64,000 nucleotides of DNA from G963666895 sp963666895 (lineage in GTDB: Bacteria > Desulfobacterota > Desulfovibrionia > Desulfovibrionales > Desulfovibrionaceae): the NCBI GenBank assembly GCA_963666895.2, contig CAXXNS010000007.1, positions 1 through 64,000 of the forward strand, read 5' to 3'. Within the stretch, counting starts at the first letter, position 1. Every line of letters starts with the position of its first letter. Under the pieces are notes generated by a model. The model did no database searches and was not told where the DNA came from. It worked only from the letters and a program-made list of their open reading frames with translations. This document shows, piece by piece, positions 47,433 through 57,437 of the stretch. Position numbers and translations under genes: made by a program.

Positions 47433-48110
47433 TCAATCCTCTCCGGTATAAACAAAGGGGAACAGCAACATGCCCGCTCCCCCGAACAAACAGTCGAAGG
47501 CCAGGACCAGACCCAGCCAGGAGGCGGTGTCTCCGGTGTCCAGGCCGGAGAAGACCGTGCCGAACAGGGTGATGGCCCCCAGGAGCACGGGCACCAGCAG
47601 GGGAAACACGATCACCGTGAGCAGGGATTCCCGGGCCGCCTGCCCCTGGCCCAACGCGCCCAGCAGGCTGCCCACGGCCACCAGCCCGGCGTCGGCCGCG
47701 GGCACGGTCACCAGCAGGAGCCACAGGGGACCGCGCAAATCCTGGCCCAGGAACACGGCCACTGCGGGCAGGAACACGGCCTGGGACACCAGCAGCAGGC
47801 TGAACCCGGCCAGGGCCTTGCCCAGCCAGACCGCGTGCACCGGCGCGGGCGAGGTCAGCAGGCCAAGCCGGGCCTGGGCCGCCTCTTCCAGAGAGAAGAG
47901 GTCGTTGAACACCAGGACCAGGCCGAAGGCCGAGGCCAGCCAGAAGATGGTGGCCGCGGCCCTGGGCGGCACGGCCGCGCCTTCCGCGTAGGCCAGTGAG
48001 AACAGAAAGATGAGCACCAGGCCCAGGAGCACGGCCTGGACCAGCCCCTGCCCGCCGGACAGGGAAAGTCGCAGGTCCTTTCCGGCCAGGGCCAGGGCGC
48101 GGCTCAGCAT
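47433..48110 (-). CDS. ccmB: Haem exporter permease CcmB
   Basis: 225 residues, six TMs (MLSRALALAGKDLRLSLSGG). KDLRLSLSG-type N-terminus, then FWLASAFGLVLVFNDLFSLEEA and FPLLVPVLLGAITLF match CcmB. Works with the CcmA ATPase. Overlaps ccmA by 7 bases. Confidence 0.92.
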   Translation of the reverse strand: MLSRALALAGKDLRLSLSGGQGLVQAVLLGLVLIFLFSLAYAEGAAVPPRAAATIFWLASAFGLVLVFNDLFSLEEAAQARLGLLTSPAPVHAVWLGKALAGFSLLLVSQAVFLPAVAVFLGQDLRGPLWLLLVTVPAADAGLVAVGSLLGALGQGQAARESLLTVIVFPLLVPVLLGAITLFGTVFSGLDTGDTASWLGLVLAFDCLFGGAGMLLFPFVYTGED

Positions 48111-48801
48111 GCGCCCTCCTCCACAGCCTCGGCCACCGGTTCCGCCAATACGCCCGAAGGAACGTACTCGCCCACCGGGCCCAGCCAGGACACCGCGCTG
48201 CCCTCCAGGACCAGGACCCGGTCGGCCAGGGCGCGGTCGGACTCGAAGCGGTGGGAGACCCAGACCAGGGACGCGCCGCGCTGACGGAAGGCGGCCAATT
48301 CGCGCTTGAGCAGGGCCCGGGACGGGGCGTCCAGTCCGGTGTCCGGCTCGTCCAGGAAGAGCAGCTCGGGCTCGATGAGAAAGAGCCGGGCCAGGGACAG
48401 CCGCTGGGCCATGCCCCGGGAAAAGGTTCCGGCCGGTTCCTCGGCCGCGCGCAACAGCCCGACCCGGTCCAGGATGGCGTCCAGCCCGGTCCGGTCCACG
48501 CCCGTCTTGTACATGCGGGCCCAGAAGGCCAGGTTGGCCCGGGCCGTGAGACCCGGATAAAGGAAGGTGGCGTGCCCCAGGAAGGCGCTGCGCTCAGGGT
48601 CGGCCCGGTTGTCCACGCTCCCGGCCGTGGCCCGGGACAGCCCGGCCATGACCTTGAGCAGGGTGGACTTGCCCGCGCCGTTGGGGCCGAGCACCAGCAG
48701 GGTCTCGCCCCGGCCCAGGTCCAGGTCCACGCCCTTGAACACGAGCTTGTCGCCGTAGAACTTGGCCACCCGCGCCAGGCTGAGGAGCGGACCGGATTCC
48801 G

Positions 48802-48805
<4 letters not shown>
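48104..48805 (-). CDS. ccmA: Haem exporter ATPase CcmA
   Basis: 233 residues from GTG 48805, which overlaps ccmF's stop as GTGA. Walker A GPNGAGKSTLLKVMAGL near 40, signature FSRGMAQRLSLARLFL, Walker B LLFLDEPDTGLD. FSRGM-QRL is the typical CcmA form of the ABC signature. Confidence 0.94.
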
Positions 48806-50691
<1,886 letters not shown>

Positions 50692-50787
50692 AGGGTCTCC
50701 TTGTGCGATACGTTGCGCGCTCACTCCGGAACGGGTGAGAGTAATTCCTGCCGGGCCCGATGACAAGGCCGGGGCAAGAAAACCCGT

Positions 50788-51198
50788 CTAGGAGTCCTGA
50801 CGCTGTTCCTCGTACTTGGACGGGCACTTGGTGGTCAACTGGACGGCCTTGAACGTCCCGTTCTCCAGGCTGCCCTTGATGATGACCTCCGACCCGGGAG
50901 CAAAGGTGTCCGGGATGGCCCCGGTAAAGTCCACGGGCAGGACCGCGTCGGGCGCCTGCTCGTCGTAGACCAGAAATTCCAGGCTCAGGTTGTCGGACCC
51001 GCGCACAAGCCCCTCCTCGGCCACCTTGCCGTAGAGCCGCAGCTTGACCATGCCCTCGGAGCCCTTGTCCAGGGCCTGGGCCACGGTCAGGGTGGGCGTG
51101 GAGCCCTGGGCGATGCCCGAAACCAGCAGGTAGCCCAACCCGCCCAGCAGCAGGACCAGGGCCACCACGTAAACGGCCTTGTTGTTCTTTCCGGCCAT
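50788..51198 (-). CDS. ccmE: Periplasmic haem chaperone CcmE, CxxxY variant
   Basis: 136 residues from ATG 51198. One N-terminal TM (about 8-28), then an OB-fold (VKLRLYGKVAEEGLVRGSDN, LSLEFLVYD, LPVDFTGAIPDTFAPGSEVI). The haem-binding position reads C125-PSK-Y129, that is CxxxY in place of the HxxxY of E. coli. Such CcmE proteins are known from Desulfovibrio and some archaea (the System I variant without CcmH). First gene of the ccm cluster. Confidence 0.93.
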   Translation of the reverse strand: MAGKNNKAVYVVALVLLLGGLGYLLVSGIAQGSTPTLTVAQALDKGSEGMVKLRLYGKVAEEGLVRGSDNLSLEFLVYDEQAPDAVLPVDFTGAIPDTFAPGSEVIIKGSLENGTFKAVQLTTKCPSKYEEQRQDS

Positions 51199-51209
51199 GT
51201 GTTCCTCTT

Positions 51210-51333
51210 CAGGCTGTTGAAAAACGGCAATCTGCTGCGTTGCTTCAAAAAGTTCAAACCCTCGCGTACGCAAAGTACGCGTCGGTCTTAAACTTTTTTT
51301 GCGCCTTGCATCTCACCATTTTTGAGCAGCCTG
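51210..51333. repeat. Intergenic palindromic repeat, copy 1
   Basis: 124 bp between ccmE and the CNNM gene. Outer arms CAGGCTGTTGAAAAA (51210-51224) and TTTTTGAGCAGCCTG (51319-51333). Inner perfect hairpin CGCGTAC-N5-GTACGCG (51263-51281). A second member lies at 55680-55802. Repeats of this style are scattered through deltaproteobacterial intergenic DNA as I recall them. Confidence 0.75.
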
Positions 51334-51357
51334 CATTTTTGATTTTTCAACGGACTG

Positions 51358-52419
51358 TTATTCTCCGGCCGGGGGAGGTTCCTCTCCGACCGTCTGCTTG
51401 ATCAGTTCCTTGCGCCGCTGGCGCGCCAGTTCGCGCATGTCCACCACCTGGTCGGTTTCGTCCACGATCTCCGTGCCCAGGATTTCCTCCAGCACGTCCT
51501 CCAGGGTGACCACCCCGGCCAGTCCGCCGTACTCGTCCAGGACCGCGAACAAATGAACCCGGCTCTCCAGGAGGGCGGCCAGGAGCTTGTCCAGGGTCAT
51601 GCTCTCGAGCACGAACCGGATCTCGCGCATGAGGTCGGACAGCTTGAGGTCGTCGTGGTCGTCGGCCAGGGACTCCAGCACCTGGCGGCGGAAGACCACG
51701 CCCACGATGTCCTCGGGCTCATCGCCATAGACCGGGATGCGGCTGTGGGGCCAGGTGGCGTGCGAGGTCCGGGCCTCGGCCACGGTCATGTCCGCGGGCA
51801 GGGAGAAGACCACCGTTCGCGGGGTCATGATCTGCTCCACGGTCTTGGTGTCCAGGGTCAGAATATTGCGGATGCCCTTCTCTTCGTAGGGCTTGATGAT
51901 CCCGGCCCTGCGGGTGAGCGTGACCATGGCCCGGATGTCGTCCTCGGTGTGCTCCACACGCTTGCCGCGGCCGCGCACCAGCCTGCCGATCCATCCGGCG
52001 GCCCAGATGGCGGGCAGGAACACGACGACCAGGAAACGCATGATCCCGGCCAGCCCGGGGGCCAGATTCCGGGAATAGACCACGCCCACGATCTTGGGCA
52101 GGATTTCGGAAAAAATGAGAATGATCAGGGTGAAGCCGAAGGCGAACCAGACCAGGTGGTCCTCGCCGAACATGGAACCCCAGGCCGCTCCGGCCAGGGC
52201 CGCGCCCACGGTGTGGGCCACGGTGTTCAGGGTCAGGATGGCCGTGATGGGCTCTTCCACGTTGTTGCGGAGATTCTCCAGCAGCAGGCCCGAGGCCCGG
52301 CCGTCCTTCTTGAGCCGCTCCACCAGGCTCCAGGGAAAGGAATAGAGCACGGCTTCCGAGATGGAGCAGAAGGCGGACACGAGGGTCGCGACGGCGATGG
52401 CCAGGATGAGTTCGATCAT
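51358..52419 (-). CDS. CNNM transmembrane / CBS-pair protein (hemolysin C, CorC family)
   Basis: 353 residues. The N-terminal DUF21/CNNM domain has four TMs (MIELILAIAVATLVSAFCSI; LNTVAHTVGAALAGAAWGSM). A CBS pair covers about 200-320 (MTPRTVVFSLPADMTVAEAR; LAALLESRVHLFAVLDEYGG; VVTLEDVLEEILGTEIVDE). Such proteins are linked to divalent-cation (Mg/Co) efflux. The usual C-terminal CorC_HlyC transporter-associated domain is missing: the protein stops about 30 residues after the CBS pair. Confidence 0.88.
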   Translation of the reverse strand: MIELILAIAVATLVSAFCSISEAVLYSFPWSLVERLKKDGRASGLLLENLRNNVEEPITAILTLNTVAHTVGAALAGAAWGSMFGEDHLVWFAFGFTLIILIFSEILPKIVGVVYSRNLAPGLAGIMRFLVVVFLPAIWAAGWIGRLVRGRGKRVEHTEDDIRAMVTLTRRAGIIKPYEEKGIRNILTLDTKTVEQIMTPRTVVFSLPADMTVAEARTSHATWPHSRIPVYGDEPEDIVGVVFRRQVLESLADDHDDLKLSDLMREIRFVLESMTLDKLLAALLESRVHLFAVLDEYGGLAGVVTLEDVLEEILGTEIVDETDQVVDMRELARQRRKELIKQTVGEEPPPAGE

Positions 52420-52608
52420 CGGGTGCGTTTGAGCAGGGGCGGGTGCGGCGGCCCGGCCCGGTCACTCTTCATGAATGTTTAGCAGATGGCGACAAGGGGC
52501 GCAACCGGAAGGAGACTATCACTTTGAGGTTGCCTCTGCCATACTGACAAGTTGCCAAATCCCAATTCGGACCAAGGGTAAAACAAATAACAGCAATTAA
52601 AAACACCA

Positions 52609-52637
52609 TTGAAAGTCGACGTGATATAGAATAATAT
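52609..52637 (+). promoter_or_regulatory. Strong promoter in the AT-rich island
   Basis: TTGAAA (52609-52614), 17-base spacer, TAATAT (52632-52637), 47 bases before the first island gene. Confidence 0.6.
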
Positions 52638-52684
52638 ACAAAACTATCCTCCTAAATTAGAATAGGTCGCCGAGGGGAAGAATA

Positions 52685-52999
52685 ATGAACAAAGCTATTT
52701 ATAAAGGGTTGGTCGGGATAGCATCTGCCGGTGTTATAGGACTTATTGGCATTATATTTGTTACGTTGCGCAGTAAATTTATAAAAAAGCAGCCTGATGA
52801 CCACGTGGAAGATGTAAGTATCGACGTTTCCTCTTTACATTTTTTTGGCGATGAAAAAGACAGACATTATTTAAACGAAATTGAGGACATTGAATTTTAT
52901 ATTAAGCTATTCGAGTTAAATAAAAAATTTCAAGATAATGAAATCACGCTGAATCAATACAAACACCTATCAAAAAAATTAATCAATAACTTTAAATAA
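52685..52999 (+). CDS. Unrecognised small membrane-anchored protein with SHOCT-like tail
   Basis: 104 residues from ATG 52685 with GAGGGG 8 bases upstream. One N-terminal TM (about 8-27, GLVGIASAGVIGLIGIIFVT), then basic RSKFIKK and an acidic cytoplasmic part. The last 28 residues (LFELNKKFQDNEITLNQYKH and on) resemble the SHOCT domain, a short helical pair at the C-terminus of many small membrane proteins; this is a visual match only. Codon use is unlike its neighbours. Confidence 0.65.
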   Translation: MNKAIYKGLVGIASAGVIGLIGIIFVTLRSKFIKKQPDDHVEDVSIDVSSLHFFGDEKDRHYLNEIEDIEFYIKLFELNKKFQDNEITLNQYKHLSKKLINNFK

Positions 53000-53134
53000 C
53001 TTTTGCATATCTATTCAACGCTTAATTCCATATCTTTCCTGACCATAACATGTATAAGCAAAATAGTTTAATAAAAATATAGTGAATGATTGAAAAAATG
53101 GCCTATCAGATTTGATTGTCTGCGTGGAGGAGCT

Positions 53135-53416
53135 ATGGAAAAAGGATTTAAGGGGGTGTTGCTGCTTATTCTAAGCTCGGCAAGCATACTCGGAACAATT
53201 AAATACTATGACTTCTGCTGGAAGAAAAAATCAGAAGAAATGTCTGAATGGGAACTTAAAAACCACATTAAATCATTAGCTAAATCTGGCGTTGGGATTG
53301 GGATTGGATTCTTTCTTATATGTGTGCTTGCGAACCAAATAATGATTTCAACATTGGCCATTGGACCCATATTTGTATCAGTGTCAATGCTCGTATGGAA
53401 GACATACAAAATGTAA
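53135..53416 (+). CDS. Unrecognised small multi-spanning membrane protein
   Basis: 93 residues from ATG 53135, which follows GGAGGAG at 3-4 bases; the ATG at 53090 has no ribosome site. Hydrophobic segments at about 4-24 (GFKGVLLLILSSASILG) and about 52-90 (GIGIGFFLICVLANQIMIST, IGPIFVSVSMLVW), with a charged middle (KKKSEEMSEWELKNHIKSL). No family recognised. It follows the previous island gene after 135 bases and could share its transcript. Confidence 0.6.
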   Translation: MEKGFKGVLLLILSSASILGTIKYYDFCWKKKSEEMSEWELKNHIKSLAKSGVGIGIGFFLICVLANQIMISTLAIGPIFVSVSMLVWKTYKM

Positions 53417-53474
53417 CGGATTTAAATTCATTTTCGCATGCTCAATCGTTAGCGAAACCGCCTAGCGCGAGGCC

Positions 53475-54602
53475 TTACCCCAGGACCCTGCCCAGGGCCG
53501 CCAACAGCGCGTCCACGTCCGCTCCGGTGGTGAACCTGCCCCAGGTGATGCGCACGGCTCCCAGGGAATATTCCTCGGGCGCGTGCATGGCCGCCAGCAC
53601 GTGCGACGCGGACCGCACCCCTCCGCCGCCCGGATGGCAGGCCGCGCCCGCGCTGACCGCCACGTCCTCCAGGGCCAGGGCCTCCACCAGCCTGGAGGCG
53701 TCCGCACCGGCGAACCCGACCATGCAGGTGTTGGGCAGCCGGTCGGCCCCGGCTCCGAAAATCATGTGGTCCCGGCCCAGCCTGGCCAGTCCGGCCTCCA
53801 GCTTCTCGCCCAGGCCTTCCTGCCGGGCGATCTCGTCCTCCAGGTCCCGGGAGGCCGCGGCGCAGGCCGCGCCCAGGCCGACGATGAGGGCCACGTTCTC
53901 GGTGCCGGACCTGAGCCCGCCCTCCTGGCCCCCGCCGTACAACAGGGGCGGCAGAACCCGGCCGGTGCGCACGTACAGCGCGCCCACGCCCTTGGGCGCG
54001 TAAAGCTTGTGCCCGGCGATGGTCAGGTAGTCCACGCCCAGTTCGGCCACGTCCACGACCACCTTGCCCACGGCCTGGGCCGCGTCCGTATGCACGGGCA
54101 CGCCCGAGGGCCGCACGGCCTTGACCACTTCGGCGATGGGCTGGAGCACCCCGGTCTCGTTGTTGGCCAGCATGAGGCTTATGAGCTTGGTCATGCGGCC
54201 CAGGGATTTGGCCGCGTCCCGCGGGTCCACCCTGCCCTGCTCGTCCACGGGCAGGAGCACGGTCCGGAGCCCGAAGGACCGCAGCGCCCGGGCCGGTTCC
54301 AGCACGGCCGGATGCTCGGTGGGGCTGGTGACCAGCTCGCCCTCGCTGGTGCCGCACAGCCCCTGGATGACCGTGTTGTTGGACTCGGTGGCGCAGGAGG
54401 TGAACACGATCTCCGAGGGCGCCGCGTTGAGGAGCCGGGCCACCTGCTCCCGGGCCTTGTCCACCCCCTCGCGGGCGTCCAGGCCCCAGCCGTGCGGGCT
54501 GGACGGATTGCCGAACCGTGCGCCCAGATAGGGCAGCATGGCCTCGAGCACCTCGGGCAGGACCGGGGTGGTGGCGTTGTGGTCGAAATAGAGCCCGCTC
54601 AT
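53475..54602 (-). CDS. Cysteine desulfurase (NifS/IscS family)
   Basis: 375 residues (MSGLYFDHNATTPVLPEVLE). PLP enzyme that takes sulfur from cysteine. PLP Lys in TIAGHKLYAPKGVGALYV (near 205), TEHPAVLEP, GGGQEGGLRSGTENV, and the active-site Cys in SAGAACHPGGGGVRSASHVL. That loop is Gly-rich and differs from the SGSACTSG loop of IscS, so it may not be the main Fe-S enzyme. No iscU or iscR is beside it. Sulfur delivery to MnmA or Fe-S proteins is possible. Confidence 0.9.
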   Translation of the reverse strand: MSGLYFDHNATTPVLPEVLEAMLPYLGARFGNPSSPHGWGLDAREGVDKAREQVARLLNAAPSEIVFTSCATESNNTVIQGLCGTSEGELVTSPTEHPAVLEPARALRSFGLRTVLLPVDEQGRVDPRDAAKSLGRMTKLISLMLANNETGVLQPIAEVVKAVRPSGVPVHTDAAQAVGKVVVDVAELGVDYLTIAGHKLYAPKGVGALYVRTGRVLPPLLYGGGQEGGLRSGTENVALIVGLGAACAAASRDLEDEIARQEGLGEKLEAGLARLGRDHMIFGAGADRLPNTCMVGFAGADASRLVEALALEDVAVSAGAACHPGGGGVRSASHVLAAMHAPEEYSLGAVRITWGRFTTGADVDALLAALGRVLG

Positions 54603-54648
54603 GACTCTCTAATTAGTAATTCTTTGCAGCGCCCCGTCAAGCGCGGAT

Positions 54649-55647
54649 TCACAGGGAACGCAGCGCGTCCAGCACCTGGTTCGGGGCGATGGACGCCAGG
54701 CAGACCCGGTCGCGGCGGCAGCGGCTCCGCCCATGCAGGCTGCACGGGCGGCAGTCCAGGTCGGCCTTTTCCAGGACCACGTCGCGCTCGCCCTGGGGAT
54801 AAAAGCCCCAGGCCCTGGACGTGGGCCCGAACAGGGCGGCCACCGGCGTGCCCACCGCGGTGGCCAGGTGCATGGGCCCGGAATCGTTGGTCGCCAGGGC
54901 TTTGCACGCGGCCAGCACCGCGCAGGTGGCGCGCAGGTCCGTGGCCCCGGTCAGGTCGCGGGGATCACCGGGAAAGAGCGGCTCGTCATCCCGGCCCACC
55001 ACCAGCCAGGCCAGGCCTTCCCGGTCCAGAAGCCCGGCCAGGGCGCGCCAGTGCTCGCGGGGCCAGGCCTTGTCCGGGTGGGTGGCGTAGGGGTGCAGGG
55101 CGATGACCGGGCCTTGTCCGGCCGCTTGGGCCGCCAGCTCCCGGCCCTGCTCCAGCTCGTCCGAATCCAGAACGATGCGCGGCAGCACTTCAAGGGGATC
55201 GGGCGGGGCATCATCCAGGGCCAGGGCGTAGCGCTGGGGCACGCAGGTGGCTTCCAATTTGCGCGCCAGGGACGCGCCCCGGGTCAGACGGAACAGCCGC
55301 CTGGCCAGGGTGTGCTTGGGGTAGCGATGCACAGGCCCCTGCCAGCGCATGGCCAGCAGCCGGGCCCGGAGTGTGCCGTGCAGGTCGATGAGGGGCAGAT
55401 CCTTGAAGGTCCGGGCCAGCTCCCCGGCCTGGGCCCACCAGTCCGCCCCGGACAGACGGGACTCGTCCACCTCGACCACCTGCTCCACGGACGAAAGGCC
55501 GCGCAGCAACGGAGCCATGCCCGGCCGGGTGACGAAGACGAAGCGCGTGCCCCACAGCTTGTGCCAGCGTTCCAGCACGCCGGTGGCCAGGGCCACGTCG
55601 CCCAGGGCGCTCAACCGGAAGACCACGGCCCGTTTTATAAATTTCAT
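54649..55647 (-). CDS. Glycosyltransferase family 9 (heptosyltransferase-like)
   Basis: 332 residues (MKFIKRAVVFRLSALGDVAL). RLSALGDVALATGVLE is the GT9 N-terminal signature; the nucleotide-sugar part has VIALHPYATHPDKAWPREHW, TNDSGPMHLATAVGTPVAAL and FGPTSRAWGFYPQG. A Cys cluster (LDCRPCSLHGRSRCRRDR) near the end is usual in ADP-heptose:LPS heptosyltransferases. It adds heptose to the LPS inner core, so it complements the GT2 at 32087. Confidence 0.88.
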   Translation of the reverse strand: MKFIKRAVVFRLSALGDVALATGVLERWHKLWGTRFVFVTRPGMAPLLRGLSSVEQVVEVDESRLSGADWWAQAGELARTFKDLPLIDLHGTLRARLLAMRWQGPVHRYPKHTLARRLFRLTRGASLARKLEATCVPQRYALALDDAPPDPLEVLPRIVLDSDELEQGRELAAQAAGQGPVIALHPYATHPDKAWPREHWRALAGLLDREGLAWLVVGRDDEPLFPGDPRDLTGATDLRATCAVLAACKALATNDSGPMHLATAVGTPVAALFGPTSRAWGFYPQGERDVVLEKADLDCRPCSLHGRSRCRRDRVCLASIAPNQVLDALRSL

Positions 55648-55679
55648 TTCATCAGCACACTGTTCCGGTAATTCGCTTA

Positions 55680-55802
55680 CAGATCGTTCAAAAACCGTGA
55701 GGGCAAGGCGCGAGGAAAATTCAAGGCCGACGCGTACTCTTTTGTACGCGAGGATTTGAATTTTTCAAGCAACGCAGCCATCGCGGGAATTTCAACGATC
55801 TG
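55680..55802. repeat. Intergenic palindromic repeat, copy 2
   Basis: 123 bp. Outer arms begin CAGATCGTTCAAAAA (55680) and end TTTCAACGATCTG (55802). The inner perfect hairpin CGCGTAC-N6-GTACGCG (55731-55750) matches copy 1 exactly in its arms. It touches the stop codon of the next gene (55803). Confidence 0.75.
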
Positions 55803-56756
55803 CTAGCCGCCGAGTCCGAGGACGGTCCAGCGGTCGATCCCGGCCATGACGGCCAGGTCGAACGCGGCCACGGCCAGGCAGATGACCAGCCAGGCCAGGG
55901 TGCGGGCGGAGCGGGACAAACGGTCCAGCCGGTCCCGGAGCGTGAAAAAGGCCGAGGCCATGACAAAACACTCCACCGCGAAGACCGGGAAGCCCAGGAA
56001 CCCGGCCGCGGGCATCTCGAAAATCTTGGGCCCGGCGTCGATGGGCAGGTGGTAGATCCAGCGCGCCCCGGCCCGCCAGTTCCAGAACTCCCAGAGCAGG
56101 CCGCAGACCAGCCCGGCGGCCAGGAGCAGCCACACCGGACGGCGGTCGCCGCGCTCCAGCCCGGCCAGCAGGGAGCGGCCGCCCAGGGCGTGGTTCACCG
56201 GCTCCAGCAAAGGGATGAAGCCCACCCAGACCAAGGGGAAGAACAGGCGCGGCAGGGCCAGGGGCAGGGCCAGAAAGACCAGCCCGGTGACCAGCATGGG
56301 CGTGCGCAGCCCTTCCACATTCACCAGGGGTCTGGACTGGCCGGTCTTGTGAAAGAAACCCATGAACTCCAGCATGCGGCCCGTGGCGAACAGCCCGGGC
56401 AGGACCGTGGCGTAGGAGGCGGCGTAGCCCAGCCAGCGCCAGAGCCGGTCGTGGGGCACGCCCACGTAGGACCAGTTGTCCAGCCGGAAATTGAAAGCCT
56501 CGAACACCAGCCAGATGGTCAGGGACAGGGGCAGCAGGACCAGGAAGCGGCCCGGCTCGTCGAACAGGTCCGAGGGCCCGTCCCGCAGGGCCAGCAGGGA
56601 TTCCACGGCCAGGATGTAGGGCCACCAGGTGAAGCAGTAGCGCCAGGAAACGAACGGCTCCACGCGCAGGGACAGGCCCACCGAGCCGATGGCGAACACG
56701 CCCACGGCCAGGCCCAGCCCGGCCCAGGCCAGGATGCGTTTGGTTCCCTTGGTCAC
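55803..56756 (-). CDS. Polytopic membrane protein of unknown function
   Basis: 317 residues (MTKGTKRILAWAGLGLAVGV). About eight hydrophobic segments; tryptophan-rich patches such as VSWRYCFTWWPYILAVESLL and LLWEFWNWRAGARWIYHLP stand out, along with FEAFNFRLDNWSYVG. I do not recognise the family. Overlaps the nadD stop by 4 bases and is probably co-transcribed with it. Confidence 0.75.
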   Translation of the reverse strand: MTKGTKRILAWAGLGLAVGVFAIGSVGLSLRVEPFVSWRYCFTWWPYILAVESLLALRDGPSDLFDEPGRFLVLLPLSLTIWLVFEAFNFRLDNWSYVGVPHDRLWRWLGYAASYATVLPGLFATGRMLEFMGFFHKTGQSRPLVNVEGLRTPMLVTGLVFLALPLALPRLFFPLVWVGFIPLLEPVNHALGGRSLLAGLERGDRRPVWLLLAAGLVCGLLWEFWNWRAGARWIYHLPIDAGPKIFEMPAAGFLGFPVFAVECFVMASAFFTLRDRLDRLSRSARTLAWLVICLAVAAFDLAVMAGIDRWTVLGLGG

Positions 56757-57424
56757 GTCCGCTTCCCCCAGGCGGCCTCGTAGTCCGGCCCGCCCTTCTC
56801 CAGGACCGCCTCAACGGCCGGGGGCACCAGGCAGGCCAGGCTGCGGCGCTTGAGCCAGCGGACGCGGATGTCCCCGGCCTTGATGTCCAGGCGGGGCATG
56901 TCCAGCAGGGTCAGAACGTTGCCCGAGGGGAAGGTCCAGGCCTCGGGGCCGCCGGTGGATGAAACGGACCGGGCCGCGGGCCAGTGCTTCTTCACGAACG
57001 CGGCCACCAACTCCTCGCCCACCTCCCAACGGCGGATGGCCACCAGGTTGGCCAGGCCGGGCAGCTCCAGGCCGCGCTTCCAGGAGGGCAATTCCAGGAA
57101 CGTGCCCACGCCGAGGATGAAGTACAGCTCGTCCTTGGGCTGCTCGGTAAGCATGCAGTTCAGGGTGTCGCAGGTGAAGGACGGACCGGGCCGGTCGCCC
57201 TCCAGGGGGTCGGCGCCCAGGCCGTCCACGCCGCTCACGGCCAGCTCCACCAGGCGCAGGCGCTCGGCGAACGTGAGCATGCCGTGCTCGGGCTTGTGCG
57301 GGGGCGTGGCCGCCGGGACCAGGTCCACCCGGTCCAGGCCCATCTGCTCCAGGGCCTCCACGGCCATGCGCACGTGCCCGGCGTGGACCGGGTTGAAGCT
57401 GCCGCCCAGGATTCCGCGTTTCAT
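56753..57424 (-). CDS. nadD: Nicotinate-nucleotide adenylyltransferase
   Basis: 223 residues. NaMN plus ATP to deamido-NAD. N-terminal nucleotide site GILGGSFNPVHAGHVRMAVEA with the HxGH motif (HAGH). DLVPAATPPHKP and YFILGVGTFLELPSWKRGLE are typical. The C-terminal ISSTxIR site is poorly kept (a VSSTGG segment lies mid-protein instead). It lies 13 bases after proA, an arrangement common in many bacteria. Confidence 0.9.
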   Translation of the reverse strand: MKRGILGGSFNPVHAGHVRMAVEALEQMGLDRVDLVPAATPPHKPEHGMLTFAERLRLVELAVSGVDGLGADPLEGDRPGPSFTCDTLNCMLTEQPKDELYFILGVGTFLELPSWKRGLELPGLANLVAIRRWEVGEELVAAFVKKHWPAARSVSSTGGPEAWTFPSGNVLTLLDMPRLDIKAGDIRVRWLKRRSLACLVPPAVEAVLEKGGPDYEAAWGKRT

Positions 57425-57437
57425 GGCCCTTCCGCGC

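Larger units (their letters stand above)
52490..53450. other. AT-rich island (likely horizontally acquired)
   Basis: Base composition drops abruptly from the G/C-rich norm of the window to roughly one-third G+C between the CNNM gene and the cysteine desulfurase gene. Two short + strand genes with AAA/AAT/ATA-rich codons lie here, preceded by a strong promoter. I found no transposase, integrase, tRNA or flanking direct repeat. Confidence 0.85.

Noticed and set aside
53206..53409. Minus-strand open frame in the AT-rich island
   Set aside because: Lies opposite the better supported gene at 53135-53416 and has no ribosome site.
51358..55802. Composite transposon bounded by the two palindromic repeats
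   Set aside because: The repeats are 4.4 kb apart with ordinary core genes between, outer arms differ, and there is no transposase; they look like independent dispersed repeats.
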